In this document: positions 1 to 12,400 of the stretch, piece after piece
Layout of the letters: every line of letters begins with the position of its first letter
Numbering within the stretch: the stretch's first letter is position 1
Origin: Cryptomeria japonica
Taxonomy: Eukaryota; Streptophyta; Pinopsida; Cupressales; Cupressaceae
Direction: 5' to 3'
Assembly (NCBI RefSeq): GCF_030272615.1
Contig: NC_081410.1
Span: 141,449,349-141,513,348 of the forward strand
Length of the DNA: 64,000 nt
Notes under the pieces: model-generated
Databases searched by the model: none
The model's input: the letters and a program-made list of their open reading frames with translations, nothing else
What the model was told of the DNA's origin: nothing
Translations under genes and position numbers: made by a program

Positions 1-929
1 CTCTATGGCCTCAATAACAAGAGCAAGGTTCTCCGTTAGCATGTTTAGCTAATGAAGTGTCACTTTGCTATAGATAAGCTGATGATTAATTGGACTAGGT
101 GATTGATATTTGAAACATTCACCTAACATTGATCAGTGATATGACTGATAATAGCATAACCAAGGGAGATAACATCACAAGTGGTTTGCAAATTCAAGGA
201 GGGCACATCTCTATTTGCCAGCTTAGTTCCAAAATTGACTATTAGGCTTGTGAGTATGGTAGAAATATTCTGACTGTATAATTTGTACATAAAGGAAACC
301 CCTACCTGTTGTTTTAGTTAGATTGGAGTACACTCTTCCTACATATCAGAAGGGGTTATTAGTTTGAAAGGTGAAAGAACAAGGAATATAGCCATGAAAA
401 GGGTTAACAATAGTGCTATACTAATCAAATAGATAGGAAGTTTTACAAAAATTACCTCTAATAGACTAGGAGGATAATGATATCAATTTATTTCCCTACC
501 ACCAAGGAGAAGCTAATCTCAGCATAAGCAAGCACAAGAAGGTAAATATATCCCTCATTCAAGAGAGAAGACCACTAATAAGTTAGTCCCTTGCCCTAGA
601 GGAATAAATGATAAATTAACCCTCTCACTCCTATTCTTTGTTAACACTCTCCCATTCCCTTTCAGCATAATAGAACAAACAGGGCATAATGAGAAATTTT
701 CGATTTGCTAAAATAATGTAGGGAGAAAGGAACCGTTAATCTAGAGTTTGAAATGGAGCAGCAGCACCAAACATTGGTCGTTACATGCTCTTGTGCCAGC
801 TAAAAGTCAGTTAAAAAAAATCAGAATAAGAAGAATATCAAACAAGTAATATTATTATAATTTCATCTCATTCATTGGTTGTATACCTTCAGCAGATTTC
901 ATTTAGTAGAGATTATGTTTATGTATTCC
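1..929. other. Unclassified AT-rich sequence
   Basis: No coding match, terminal repeat or primer-binding site was recognised. It lies where the RT/RNase H part of the adjoining Ty3/gypsy pol would be expected, but no such motif was seen. Confidence 0.4.
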
Positions 930-2190
930 TCAAGGACCCATGCAGGAAAAGTTAATAAGGGAAAAACACAATGGAGGATTTGCTGGTCACTTTGGCGTGG
1001 ATAAAACATTAGCACAGCTGAGAGAGAAGTTACTATTGGCCCAAGATGGTTAGAGACGTTGAGAATCTAGTACAGCACTATAGGACTTGTCAGTATGCCA
1101 AGGGAAGAAGCCAAAATATTGGATTATACTCCCCATTATTGATTCTTGAGAGACCATGGAAAGAGGTGAACATGGACTTTGTCCTTGGGCTACCAAGAAC
1201 GCAAAGAGGTAATGGTTCCATCTATGTTGTTGTTGATCATTTTTCTAAGATGGTACATTTCATTCCTTGTAAAATAAGTTATATGCTTCTCATATAGAAA
1301 ATCTGTCCTTTAAGGAAGTAGTAAGGCTCCACAGACTACCGAAATGTAGAGTCTTTGATAGAGATAAAAAAATACGTGGACCAATTTTGGTGAACTCTGT
1401 ACAGGAAACAGGACATTAACCTAAGTTTAAGTTCAGCCTACCATCCTTAGATGGATGGGCAAACAGAAGTTGTAAACAGGAGTTTGGGAGATTTCTTGAG
1501 TTGTTTAATTGGAAAGAAGCCCACCCAATGCAATCTAGTGCTAGCCCAAGCAGAATTTGCCTACAATAGTCCAATAAATTGAAACGCCGTCAAAGCCCCC
1601 TTTCAAATTGTGCATGGGTACAGCCCAAGGGGTATAGATATTTTGAAAGCTACTACTGATTTAGACAGAGAAAGTGCAGCAGCTGAAGACTTGGCTGATT
1701 ATGTCCATGAATTGCACCAGGAAGTGAAGAAAAACTTGGAGAAAAATACAACAAAATATAAGCAACATACTGATAAAAAAAGAAGAGAACAAGAGTTTCA
1801 AGTAGGGGATCTAGTGTTAGCAGATTTGAGGAGAGAAAGATTTCCCCAAGGAAGCTACAACAAGCTTAAGTGGAAAAAGATTGGACCCTCTAAGATTTTA
1901 AGGAAGTTTCCTACAAGTATAGATAATTCACCAACTTTCAATATTTCCAACTTATTCCATTACTTGTGAAGAATGAAGTGCAGAATCTGATGAGCAAAAG
2001 GAAGAATGGGTATAGCAACTACCTCAGAAAAAGATAGATGAAGTGAAGTTGTCATTGATGTTCAAACAGTCAAAAGAGCAAGAAGAAACGAATACAACGA
2101 GTACTTGATCAAATGGAAAAATAAGACGATTAAAGAAAGCAACTTAGGTGCACACATCTAAGTTGGCCAAACAAAGAATATCAGTTGCGG
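930..2190 (+). mobile_element. Ty3/gypsy chromovirus integrase and chromodomain relic
   Basis: This is the 3' part of a gypsy pol. In order: a zinc-finger remnant with KHNGGFAGHFGVDKTL (about 960-1010), interrupted by a TAG near 1051; the integrase core with PWKEVNMDFVLGLPRTQRG (about 1158-1215, first catalytic Asp); VFDRD (near 1351, second Asp); DGQTEVVN (near 1455, the Glu); AEFAYNSP; then HGYSPRG (1613) and an integrase C-terminal region with FQVGDLVL to 1969. A chromodomain-like EYNEYLIKWKN sits near 2085. One finger cysteine is replaced (HYRTC), and there are at least four stops or frame shifts, so it is dead. No LTR was found. Confidence 0.82.
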
Positions 2191-3409
2191 AAGCTTTCAA
2201 ATATTCATGAGTTGTATACTCATGGAACATTTTTCTTCTACCCAAAGGATTTCATGCAGGACCATTTGGGTTGAACATCAATCCTACATAGCCAAAACAA
2301 AAAATTCTATTTTGTTTGTCTTTCTTCTTGTTTTCTGTTTATGGTTGCAAGGTTTTATGTTAATCAAATTTGCTCGAAATGTGACCTATTCTATGCTAGC
2401 TACAGTAGTTTTCCCTGACTCCATGACTTGAATCTTTTGATTTTTTCACTTTGTTGGTTTAAACAATTTGTTGCATTCCTTCCTGGCAATCGCAGTTTTC
2501 CTCTTGTTAATGTTATTTTCCTACCTTGTTTGCCCACCACAGCTGGGCAATTAATTCAACCTATTATTGGTATCATGGGCCTATTCCTTTCAGTCATTAC
2601 CTGACACCTGGACCAGTTATTGGATTTATTTCACACATCCATTATAAGACCTGAATGCACTTCTGATCTTGTTTTGCTATAAAAATTGCCATCAACTTCC
2701 CAAACAGTATTAAACAGAAGTTTTGCTATAAATTAACAAATATATCACGAAGTCGAACATAAAGTTCCAAGCTGAATTGCTCATCAACTCCATGCATGCC
2801 ATACATCTAACCCTACCAAACTTTATTTATAGGTTGCACAGTAGATAATATAAGACTGAAGATTAACTATTTTCCCTACAAGAGTCTATAAAATACTTTA
2901 GAACCCTTGTAGCTAACCCACAGTTTCAAGCACGCCTCTTGCAATTTTTGCTCATGAACACTTCCCTACATATAGTTGGCCGTTATTTGGTTCCAGAATC
3001 AATCAGCAATAAAAAAAAATAAGGCCTTAAAATTAGCATACAGTCCTATTCAACTCTTTTTCAGCCTCTTGGAATTAATATTCCACTTTTATCGATATTC
3101 TTTATTCTTTTCTCCAAAAAAAAAAAACTCTAGAGAATAAAACTTTTATAAAAAAAATTAGTGGCTGTTTCCCGTATTTGTTTTCAAATACATTTGTCCT
3201 TTAAGAAGACTTAACTCTTTGGGAAGCTAAACCTTTGGATCAATCCAAAAATCCTTTCTTCTCATTCAAAAGCTGAAAATGAATAAATCAATCAACGAAG
3301 CCATCCTTAAATTGTATTACAAGTTCATGATAGAAAAATAACTGACTGATATCCTATCCCAGAGATAAGATCGGATCAATTATAATAAGAGATTTACAAA
3401 TTAATCTAC
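2191..3409. other. Unclassified sequence between gypsy relic and exon 10
   Basis: AT-rich. It lies on the 3' side of exon 10, so it should be intron 10 of the symplekin gene if the gene continues. An open frame at 2207-2431 has no match. No further symplekin exon could be recognised here. Confidence 0.4.
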
Positions 3410-3478
3410 CTTATGATTTTGATAATCTGCCACTATATGCTTCTGCAGGACTCCCACCGCATCATTACCTGTTTCACA
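3410..3478 (-). CDS. ESP4: Symplekin exon 10 (residues 769-791), small isolated exon
   Basis: The acceptor TTGACCAG|TGT opens CETGNDAVGVLQKHIVADYQ, ending NHK at AAG|GTAGAT. It is 69 bp and phase 0, exactly compatible with exon 9. The core LQKHIVADYQNHK fits the family segment just before the next helical repeat (usually followed by GHEL). It is 8.1 kb from exon 9. It rests on this short match and on phase, so it is less secure than the others. No following exon was found in 1-3409. Confidence 0.75.
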
Positions 3479-6400
3479 CTGGTCAATACAAGATTTAATA
3501 GATTAAAACTCATTCCACTCATACTTTAAAAGTAGTTTGAAACTTTGAATATAAGCTCAACACTAAAAAGCACATTTTATAAAACATAGACATACAAAAT
3601 GAGCTCAAACAGGAAAATAAAACTGCAATCATGCTAAATGTATGCCTGTCACAAGCTCTATTAAATGTACAACAAATAATTTTTGCAAGCATACAATTGA
3701 TTTTCACATCTTCCGATTCACTTTGGAGATAACTTAAGGACAAACAGACATGTACACTGGCTTGAATGCCCTCAGACACTAAGTCCAAAGACTAAAGTTC
3801 TATTTGTAAGAACCTTCTAAGTTCTTAATCAAAAGGCCCTCCAGAAGAAATTGATTATTGGCAGAATCTTCAAGAAGTAAAGATGAATATATAATCTCAC
3901 AATGGCCTCAAGTTAAATAGTGTATAGCTCTTCCCATCCATTAGTAATGCCTTCTCACTATAATCCTCAAGAAGTCTCATAAAGACTTATAACATGGCTC
4001 CTAGAGAGATATGCTAGCATAAAAAGGTTAAAATTAATAGTATGCTTCCACTCCTCCATGAATCATTAGTACAGAATCCTTCAATTTGATGCCACAGGGA
4101 GCTTGATCGTGAACCATGGCTGTCTTATTCAATGTAGTTGGAGGGGAGACCTCAACTTTTAACACCTCTACTGTATTCACCATACAACATAACATAATCA
4201 AGACATCAGAGACTCTGTAAAACCATAGTTACTTTGTGTAATATCTGATGCGTATGTCAGATCCTTTGTGTGTTGTAGAACATACATTCCGGTTCAACCA
4301 AAGCCAATATAGGGATTAGGGAAATAAATATTCATTATTTGTTGTCAATCAACATTAAATGAAATTCTCTGAATATTAGCCTATTTTATAAACATATGCC
4401 ACCAACACAACTCTATTGGCCAATTTTTATGAAATTTGTGCTGCTAATAATGTAAATGTACTTAATTTAAATATACACCCTGTTGACCATTTTTTTTTAA
4501 ATTTGTGCTGCTAATATAATGTAAATGTACTAAATTTAAATATGCGAAGAGAGTCATATACCCATAATTTGAATGCTAAAGCGATTTAGCAACCAACCAT
4601 GCTTATCTAAAATGCTTTTTTCACTATAGCTTTTTTATTTACATATCCTAAGAGAAAGTTTCAATTTGATTTGTTTGATGCAAATAGATTGCTGCATAGC
4701 TTAATATGCAATCAATTCCTCACGAGATCTTACATATTGACAGCCAAATAACCTTCAATGCCCTATTTTGTGATTCATTACGAAATTATTCTGTAGATTG
4801 AATTTCTCTTACTTCCTCTCTTAAGGGGTTTTAACTGTAATTGAATGATTTTCTGTGACAATAGACCTCACTAACCCTTCCTACACATTCTTTGAAGCCC
4901 ATAAAATCTCTCCTGATTATCAGGAGACAATTGGTCTAGTGCTACTTTCTTCACATAGACTAGATTTCTTATAGGCTTAATTGATTGTTCAAACAGATAC
5001 TATTCTGTTTTTCAGTTGTGATGTTTCCTACTTCTCTTGTTAATCACCCTATGTAGATTAATGGCAGCTTTTTCAAAATTCAGAATGAATTCAAAATCTA
5101 CAGCCAAATTGCCAAACCAAGGCAGTATCTTACTCAAAAATTTATCATAGGCCTATATAGTCTTCCCTAATCCTCAAGATGGCAAATTCTTAAGCGTTCT
5201 ATTATACTTCTTCAAGATTGTAAATCAGCCAACTGTCCCCAAAGCCAGTGGATTTGGGCAATGTACAAAGTAAACAAAAACATTGGAAAATCTGAATGAT
5301 AAACCTCAATTCCAATGAATCTTAACTTTTTCTTTTAAAATTTTCATAGAATAATTGTAATGTAATGAGATTGAGGATAGCTCTTTAAAGAGTCTTCCTC
5401 CACATAAAATAAAAAATTCCAGATTGCTGCTTGCCTTATCATTGATGAGATGATCCTGGCCTGCCCTTCTATATGTAAATGAAATGGTTAATATAATTTA
5501 CCAGAAATAATTAGGTATCCTAGGAACTTGATGGTCAAATTACTTTCAACAAAAAATTTTGCAAACACCTTCACACATCACCTATACAACATATCTGCCT
5601 TATGGCATATAGGAGACTGAACCTCAACATCTATGTAAATCAGAGCATCATTATCATCTACTAACCATATTTTCTAAAATAGAATATATAAACGATTATA
5701 AGTCTGCCCATTAACTTAAAATATTATGTGCCTTCGAATCTACTCTCATTCATTTGAGCGTTGCAATTATTTGCTAGGACTAAAACATACATAACTCTAT
5801 GAACCTTATCTGTTGTATTATTTTAGTAGTTTTTTACTTTTTGGAACATATTAACAACCAGCTCAATCATAGTCCTACACTCCACATACCAGTGAGTGTA
5901 CCCAGATTTCATGATATACAAACTTTATAATTACTAACATTTGGATGCAAGCGAGACCAAAAAGATTTACACTTGAATTTGAGATTCTTATGGAATGGTT
6001 TTGAGGTTTATATGGTTTTGAGGTTTATAGACCTTCCTTCAACACATCGATATGCTTTGACATGCGATCCTCATCCACTCATCTTATATTTTTCTGTGTA
6101 ATCCCTGCCCTATTGGTAATTCTTATAAATGACAGTATCCATTCTAAATATAGTCATTAGTAGTTGTTATCACTAAAATATGTCGTGGCAGCTGGTTTAT
6201 GTTACCAAAACTGGTGACTCTACTGGGAAGGGTTCGACTCCCACTGGTGACAACTTACTCACCTTGTGGTTGACTCTGTCCAGTATGGACCTCTCAGCTC
6301 GGGGGGGCTAAACCGTTGTCACATGGGACCCTCAACCCTCCTCGACACCCTAACCTCTTCAGTGGTGCTCTCACTAACAGTTCGAACTTTTTGGTGTGGT

Positions 6401-9400
6401 GGCAGCTGGTCTGTGTTAACAGTAGTAGGCCTTTGGAAGCAAAAGATGCTGTTTCTGCCAATTGAGAAATTCTGTGAAGGATGGTTGGACCATTATTTTC
6501 CTAAAGGGAGCCCATGTGTACAGAAGTGTGTGCCACCTCAAAAATATATGAGCAAAGCTCCTTACGCAAGCTGAGTAGAGAAGAAATGGACTTAAACCAT
6601 GGGAGCTATATCAAATCCAGAAAACACGAATACACAGTCGCCAAGATCAAAAGAACAGAGTAACAGGAAGCTCCATAGCCCTCAATCTCTCTGCAGAAAG
6701 CCTGAAGTGTCATCACAGAAGGAAGATGAACAACAACAACAACAAACATGCCTTAAATCTCTCTAGCTTGAAGCCAGTGCAAGTTGTGCAGCCCTTCACT
6801 TTCTACCTAATTTGTGCAGCTGAAAAGCTGCATTCCAAAAAACACAATTCCTCAAAATGTTCCACACTTGAAAAAAAAAACCTGAAAACAAAATATAAAA
6901 AACATTTCAGATTTTAATTCCTAGACCCCAAGTGGCACTGATAGAATTCAGTGGTAGAGTGACTTCATTGTGAAAATAATTATTCCATGGCATGCAGATA
7001 GTAACTGTTGTCTAAGAAATTCAACACATTACCAATCTTCTGCACAATAATCCTTCTTGAAAACCACCACATGAGAAAGCTACAAAATTCGGCTACAGGC
7101 TATGCATGCCTGATGTATAGAAACTTGTGCAACCTTCACAGAAAGGGGTGCTTCTCCAGACCTTAAGAAGCAGGGAATGAGTGTGTCAACTATTTTAAAA
7201 TGTTGTGATCATAAAAAAACGCACTAGCATGATCCTTTGCAAAGTGACCAATTCTATAATTGCCAATTGGTTTGGTTGGACTAGCTGCATACAGAATTGA
7301 TGATGACCACATATCAAAGATATATGCCTGGAGGTTTTCCTAGGAACTTTACCATGTCACTCATGATTATGGAGGCCAAATTTGAAATTAGTTAATATGT
7401 TGCTCAAAAAGAACATAATCTCCAGGTAGCAATTTCAACAAAGGGAACATTAAATTTATCTTAATGTCAGGTGACCTGAATTTATTATGAATTCATATCA
7501 CCCTGTTCAGCATTTCTTATGAAATGCTGGATCAGTGTTGTCTTTGTTTCTGGATTTCAACTGCATAAAATGTTGGATCATGTTTGGCTCTTATGGTGAA
7601 ACACATGCTCCCCACCATTGCTAGAAATGAGAAAACAGGCATAGTTTAGAGTAAATATTTTTTCAATAAATAAAAAAATACCATATAAAAGGTATCAATT
7701 TCAAGAAGATGTGTGATAGCATCAAATGGGCATTCATAATAGCCACACGCAAAGCTATGGACTTTGGTTCATTGTCAAAGCACAAACCTATGCAGTGACT
7801 CTTCTACATGTCAGCATAATTTTTTTAGGCATGAGAAGGTCTAGTTGAGTAGATCAAACTGTCAGTGCTGCATCATGTATTCTTATTACTTGGTGTTCAG
7901 GTTATCTGTTGACGAAAAGTTGCACAGAGCTGAAATCAGGTCTTTAATACCAGGATTGCCCTCAAGCTAGCTTCTTGATGAAAACATTTTTGCAGATAAT
8001 TCCTTTCACAACATATCTGACAAATAATAAACTATATGTACCATCATTGGATGCCTGCTATGTGTGCAAACCCTTGAAATCCAGCATTCAATAGTGAAAG
8101 ATACAATGCCACCAGCAGAGTCCCTAGGCATTTGTGGGATTAGATACAAGGTATCCAATTCGGATCAAGTTGTCCTAACTCAAATAATTGAGGATAATGT
8201 TGATAACCAAACATATATATATTAGAGCAAACTCAACAAACTCCTTGGATCATTTCTCTGGGACTCTTTTATTGGTTTGTTGGAAGCTTTATTGTGCACT
8301 TAAAGATAAAATATTAAAAAAATGCCTAGGATCACAGATCTTTATATCCAGGGCTAGGGTTAAAATGCTTGGCAAATTATTAGAGCTATTGAAGCAAAAT
8401 AACCATGGAAAACTTTTCTCAAGGTTCATACTACCTTTGACAGGTTCACATGGTAAATAACACTAGAAGGGCGTCAGCTTCCAAGATATTATGACAAATC
8501 CAAACCCAACTAATGTCAAAATCATGTTTCTACCTTGAAAATAGTGGGCTACCCAAATTAACTTAGGTAAACAAGTTAATTTGATGGTGAGATTCAATAT
8601 TTATGTAAACAAGTTAATTTGATGGTGAGATTCAATATTTATGTAAACAAGTTAATTTGATGTTTGATGGTGAGATTCAATGTTTATGTGCTCAAGAGCT
8701 CAATGCGAATAACAGGTTTCCTGCCAGAGATCTGAAGTTCTCAACTCTATGTTTAGTAAGAAATCAAATAATCAGGGACCATTATTCATATCCACTAGGA
8801 GATTGGATCCCTTAGAAAAAGAAAAAAGTCTGACCATAGATTAATTATCTTCAATCTTGAAGTTACTCCTTCCATGTGCCCATTACAAGACCAGGTGTGA
8901 AATAAACCTTCAATTAATATGTGCCAATAGATCCCAATTCAAGACTTAGACAAACTAACCACATGGAGGAGAAGATGGTGTTATTAGAACCATAGATCTT
9001 AACTACCTACATAGTTTCAGTTGCAAGGAAGATAGAAAGCCCCTGTTTCACCAAAAAAGGGAATATTTTCTTGTTCCCTATAGCAATAGTCCAACCCTGA
9101 ACCTAAGGATTTGTCTGTCTTGGTTTGCTGGCCTCTTTCTGTAAATTTTGCAATAGACCCAAATAATTTGGATATTTGAAAATATCACAGAGCCAAGGTA
9201 ATTTTGGTTTTGGATGTACAAGTTCTATTTACTTTTTCAAATGCCTTTTGTACTAAAAGGTTTCTTTATTGGAAGATTGTCTTTGTTGAAAGTTTATATT
9301 TGAAAATATTTGTCACCTGATGAATCAAAGTTTTGTATTACCTTTGGAAATGTTATAATGCAGGTAGAAATGGACAAATGTACAACTAATATTTAACTTG

Positions 9401-12400
9401 TATTAATAAATTCTTTAAGAATTTTCAAATTGTGCTTTTAAATCTGTGTTAATAAAAGAAGTTTGCCATTACAAATCCTATCAACACGCTACATACATTG
9501 AATATGCTATGTCCAAGAAAATCTACAAGGCACACACTAAGAAGGTGTACATATACATAGAATTCCTTTCCAAGTACCTGATAGCTATATATCCAACACT
9601 AATACATAAAGTTTGGCAAAAGCATACCCAATCATAATGCTCCCCCAGTTGCCAGAGATAGACAGATTCCCAAACTTATCAATGGGATGAATGATGTGTT
9701 GAGATCATGACTGAGGAAAACCGAAACATGCCAGCTCATTAAAGAGTGTGGCAAGGGGAACAGCAAGGTAATCCACACCAAAATAGATGAATTCAAATTG
9801 GAGAACTTCATAATCAGCTACTTTGCTAGCACGAAGCTTCAAAATAACTCTCTTGACAAACAAAATGGAGAAGATAGAGTATCGTGATGGACAGCAGTCA
9901 AGAACATCACAGAAGGAACTAGTATAAGAGACCCATGCATCAAGAATCATGTCAAAAACAGTGTTTTTTATTGGGAGACAAGTATGCCAAAAGGTCTTAG
10001 GTGAGTGGAAAAGATGAGCAAGGAATGCAATTCATCTAAATGCAAGAAACTTTCTTTCTTAAATCAAACAAGATAACAATACTCGCTATGGAGGGTAAGC
10101 ATGGGGGAAGGTCATGAGATAGGGAAAACCAAAGCCTCTGATCCATCATTACATGAAAATCCATCATCACCATAGCTCTTACCATCAATTGCTTTAATTA
10201 ATGCTTTGTTCCCATGCATATTTAGTAATTTACAGCATACCATACTGTAAACATTCAATCTAACTCTCTGTGTGGAAATCCAAATATGCTGCTAATGCCT
10301 TTGATATCTATAAGTTTATCAGTCCACCTTCAAAATAAACATGTCCTCTAATAACTAAATGTCTGCTTTGGCAAGCCTCTTCGATTATACTACTATTGTA
10401 ATATAAAACTACGCTCATGACATTTAATTATCTTAAGATAATCAAAACTATTCTCAAAGGTCAAATAATGGCACAAACAGAAACAATGTTTCCTTTTCTG
10501 GTTACGTAGGGCTGTAACACATAGAAACACAACCATCTTATATTTGACTTCGACAAGCCCCTATTGTATGCCTATGGATTTGATCCTAGATCACATACTT
10601 AAGAGACACAATCAATTTTACCTCATGGATTTAAGACTATAACATCACTCTAGATTAAAGTTACGGCAACCTAGTTAAAAATGGCTAATAATAATATATA
10701 ATACCACACCTTTGCAATTTTGATAACTAATATTTTCTACCAACCAAAAATAACACATTATCATTGTCCTTTCTTTAAAAACCTTAATAATTATATAAAA
10801 TGCAACGTGTAAGATTATGATTACTAATTTTCTATCATAATAACACACATGTTGTCCTTTCCGAATAAAAATTGTAAATTTTAATTTCATAGGCATCAAT
10901 TATAATATTATGTTTGTAGGTAACATACAGGGTTGGCAATATGTAAATAAACTTTCAGTCTTTCACAGGTGACATTGCATTTGTTCTACATACTTCCTGT
11001 GTATTTATCATGTGAAATTTCCTGTCTTGGTTGAGGCTTGCATCAAATACATATTTAACAAATTATAGTGTATGCAGTATTAATAATCAAAAAGCAAATA
11101 TTACCAAACATAGAGACAAAAAATAAAGAAAAATAATGCAGATGAAATAATGGGGTACACCAAACCATAATACAGAGATGCTGTAAATGAACTAGAGCAG
11201 TATATCTCAGAGTAGCATAACATGAAGAATATATATCTTCCCCAAAGAATGCTACAGTGTTCAACAAAGTGTTTGGGTTACATAACCCCAATATAGTTCA
11301 ATACATAATAAAATCCATGTCTGATGTTGCATGTTTCTAGAGCATCATTACCCTTGATTCACAGGCATGCCCTTTAGTAGCAAAAAATATCTGAAATAAT
11401 CATATTTCTAAAGATCAAACTATCAATATAATTATTGGACCTTGGTATACTGTGAATAGGTTCCCAACAAATAACAGTGAAATCACTGGAGCCTGACCTT
11501 GATGGTTACCAGTTATGTGAGTTACTAGGATCTCAAAAGCAGTTTACTATCTTACAGAAGCAACCCTGGAGTCTTTACCTGAGCAACTAACAGTGCTAGC
11601 AGTGCTCGTCGCAAATCCCCACCACCTGCAGTACCTGCTTGGTTGTATGCTGCAACTATACGGGTGAATGCCATCTTACTTAAGAAAGCTTGCTGTTCCT
11701 CTGTCAGATTTATGTATGGCTGCACCATTGTTAACTGTGGCATGGGAGCTTCTGAAGTCGTAGTAGATGATACATCAGAAGAAGACAGATTTGTTTCTGC
11801 ACAAGAATCCACTTCCATTCTTGACTCAGATTCTACAGTTGTAGCACTCCTCAATGGCAGAAGTTCTACTGCCCCAGTGTTAACAGAAATGCTTCCTGCA
11901 ACTACTGGTGTAGGTGTTGCCAACTCTGGAGACAAATCATGAACTTCCTCCATGTTTCCTGTCTTTATTTCCATGGGATTGGAATCATTCAGGTGTAAGA
12001 GAGTAGATTCAACATGCCCCACTGTACTAGCAGAAACACTTTCACTCTTTGTTACAGGCAAAATTACAGATGTGGCTACAACTGGACTAGAAGTTTTCAC
12101 ACGTGTGTCTTCTGCCTTCGCAGATGATAATGATACACCAACAGGGATTGCCATACGTCGAGGGTCCATACGCCGAGGATCCTGAACCATTTTAAAATAA
12201 GTTGGACTTTCTTTATATAAAAGGGTAGACAAATCAAAAAGAAAGAAATATCTATTAAAAAACAGTAATAGACAATAGGATTAAAATTTCTACAGCCTTT
12301 CTACAGAACATGAGCAATATTAAGTGTGGACATACCCTCCGAGGATCACGCCGAACATCTAGAGGCACTTGTTGGGGCATAGCCACATCTACTGCAGATG

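Larger units (their letters stand above)
3479..11578 (-). other. Intron 9 of the symplekin gene (8.1 kb)
   Basis: AT-rich non-coding sequence. Identified inside: a diverged tandem repeat (4411-4545), a SINE-like dimer (about 6184-6420), a 38-bp tandem repeat (8567-8687) and a LINE reverse transcriptase relic (about 9500-9960). The rest shows no recognisable gene or repeat; scattered open frames under 90 codons match nothing known. Confidence 0.75.

Noticed and set aside
8567-8687. Possible CRISPR-like array
   Set aside because: Units are directly adjacent without unique spacers, and the context is a plant intron.
11643-12185. Plus-strand open frames at 11643-11942 and 11952-12185
   Set aside because: Antisense shadows of symplekin exon 9.
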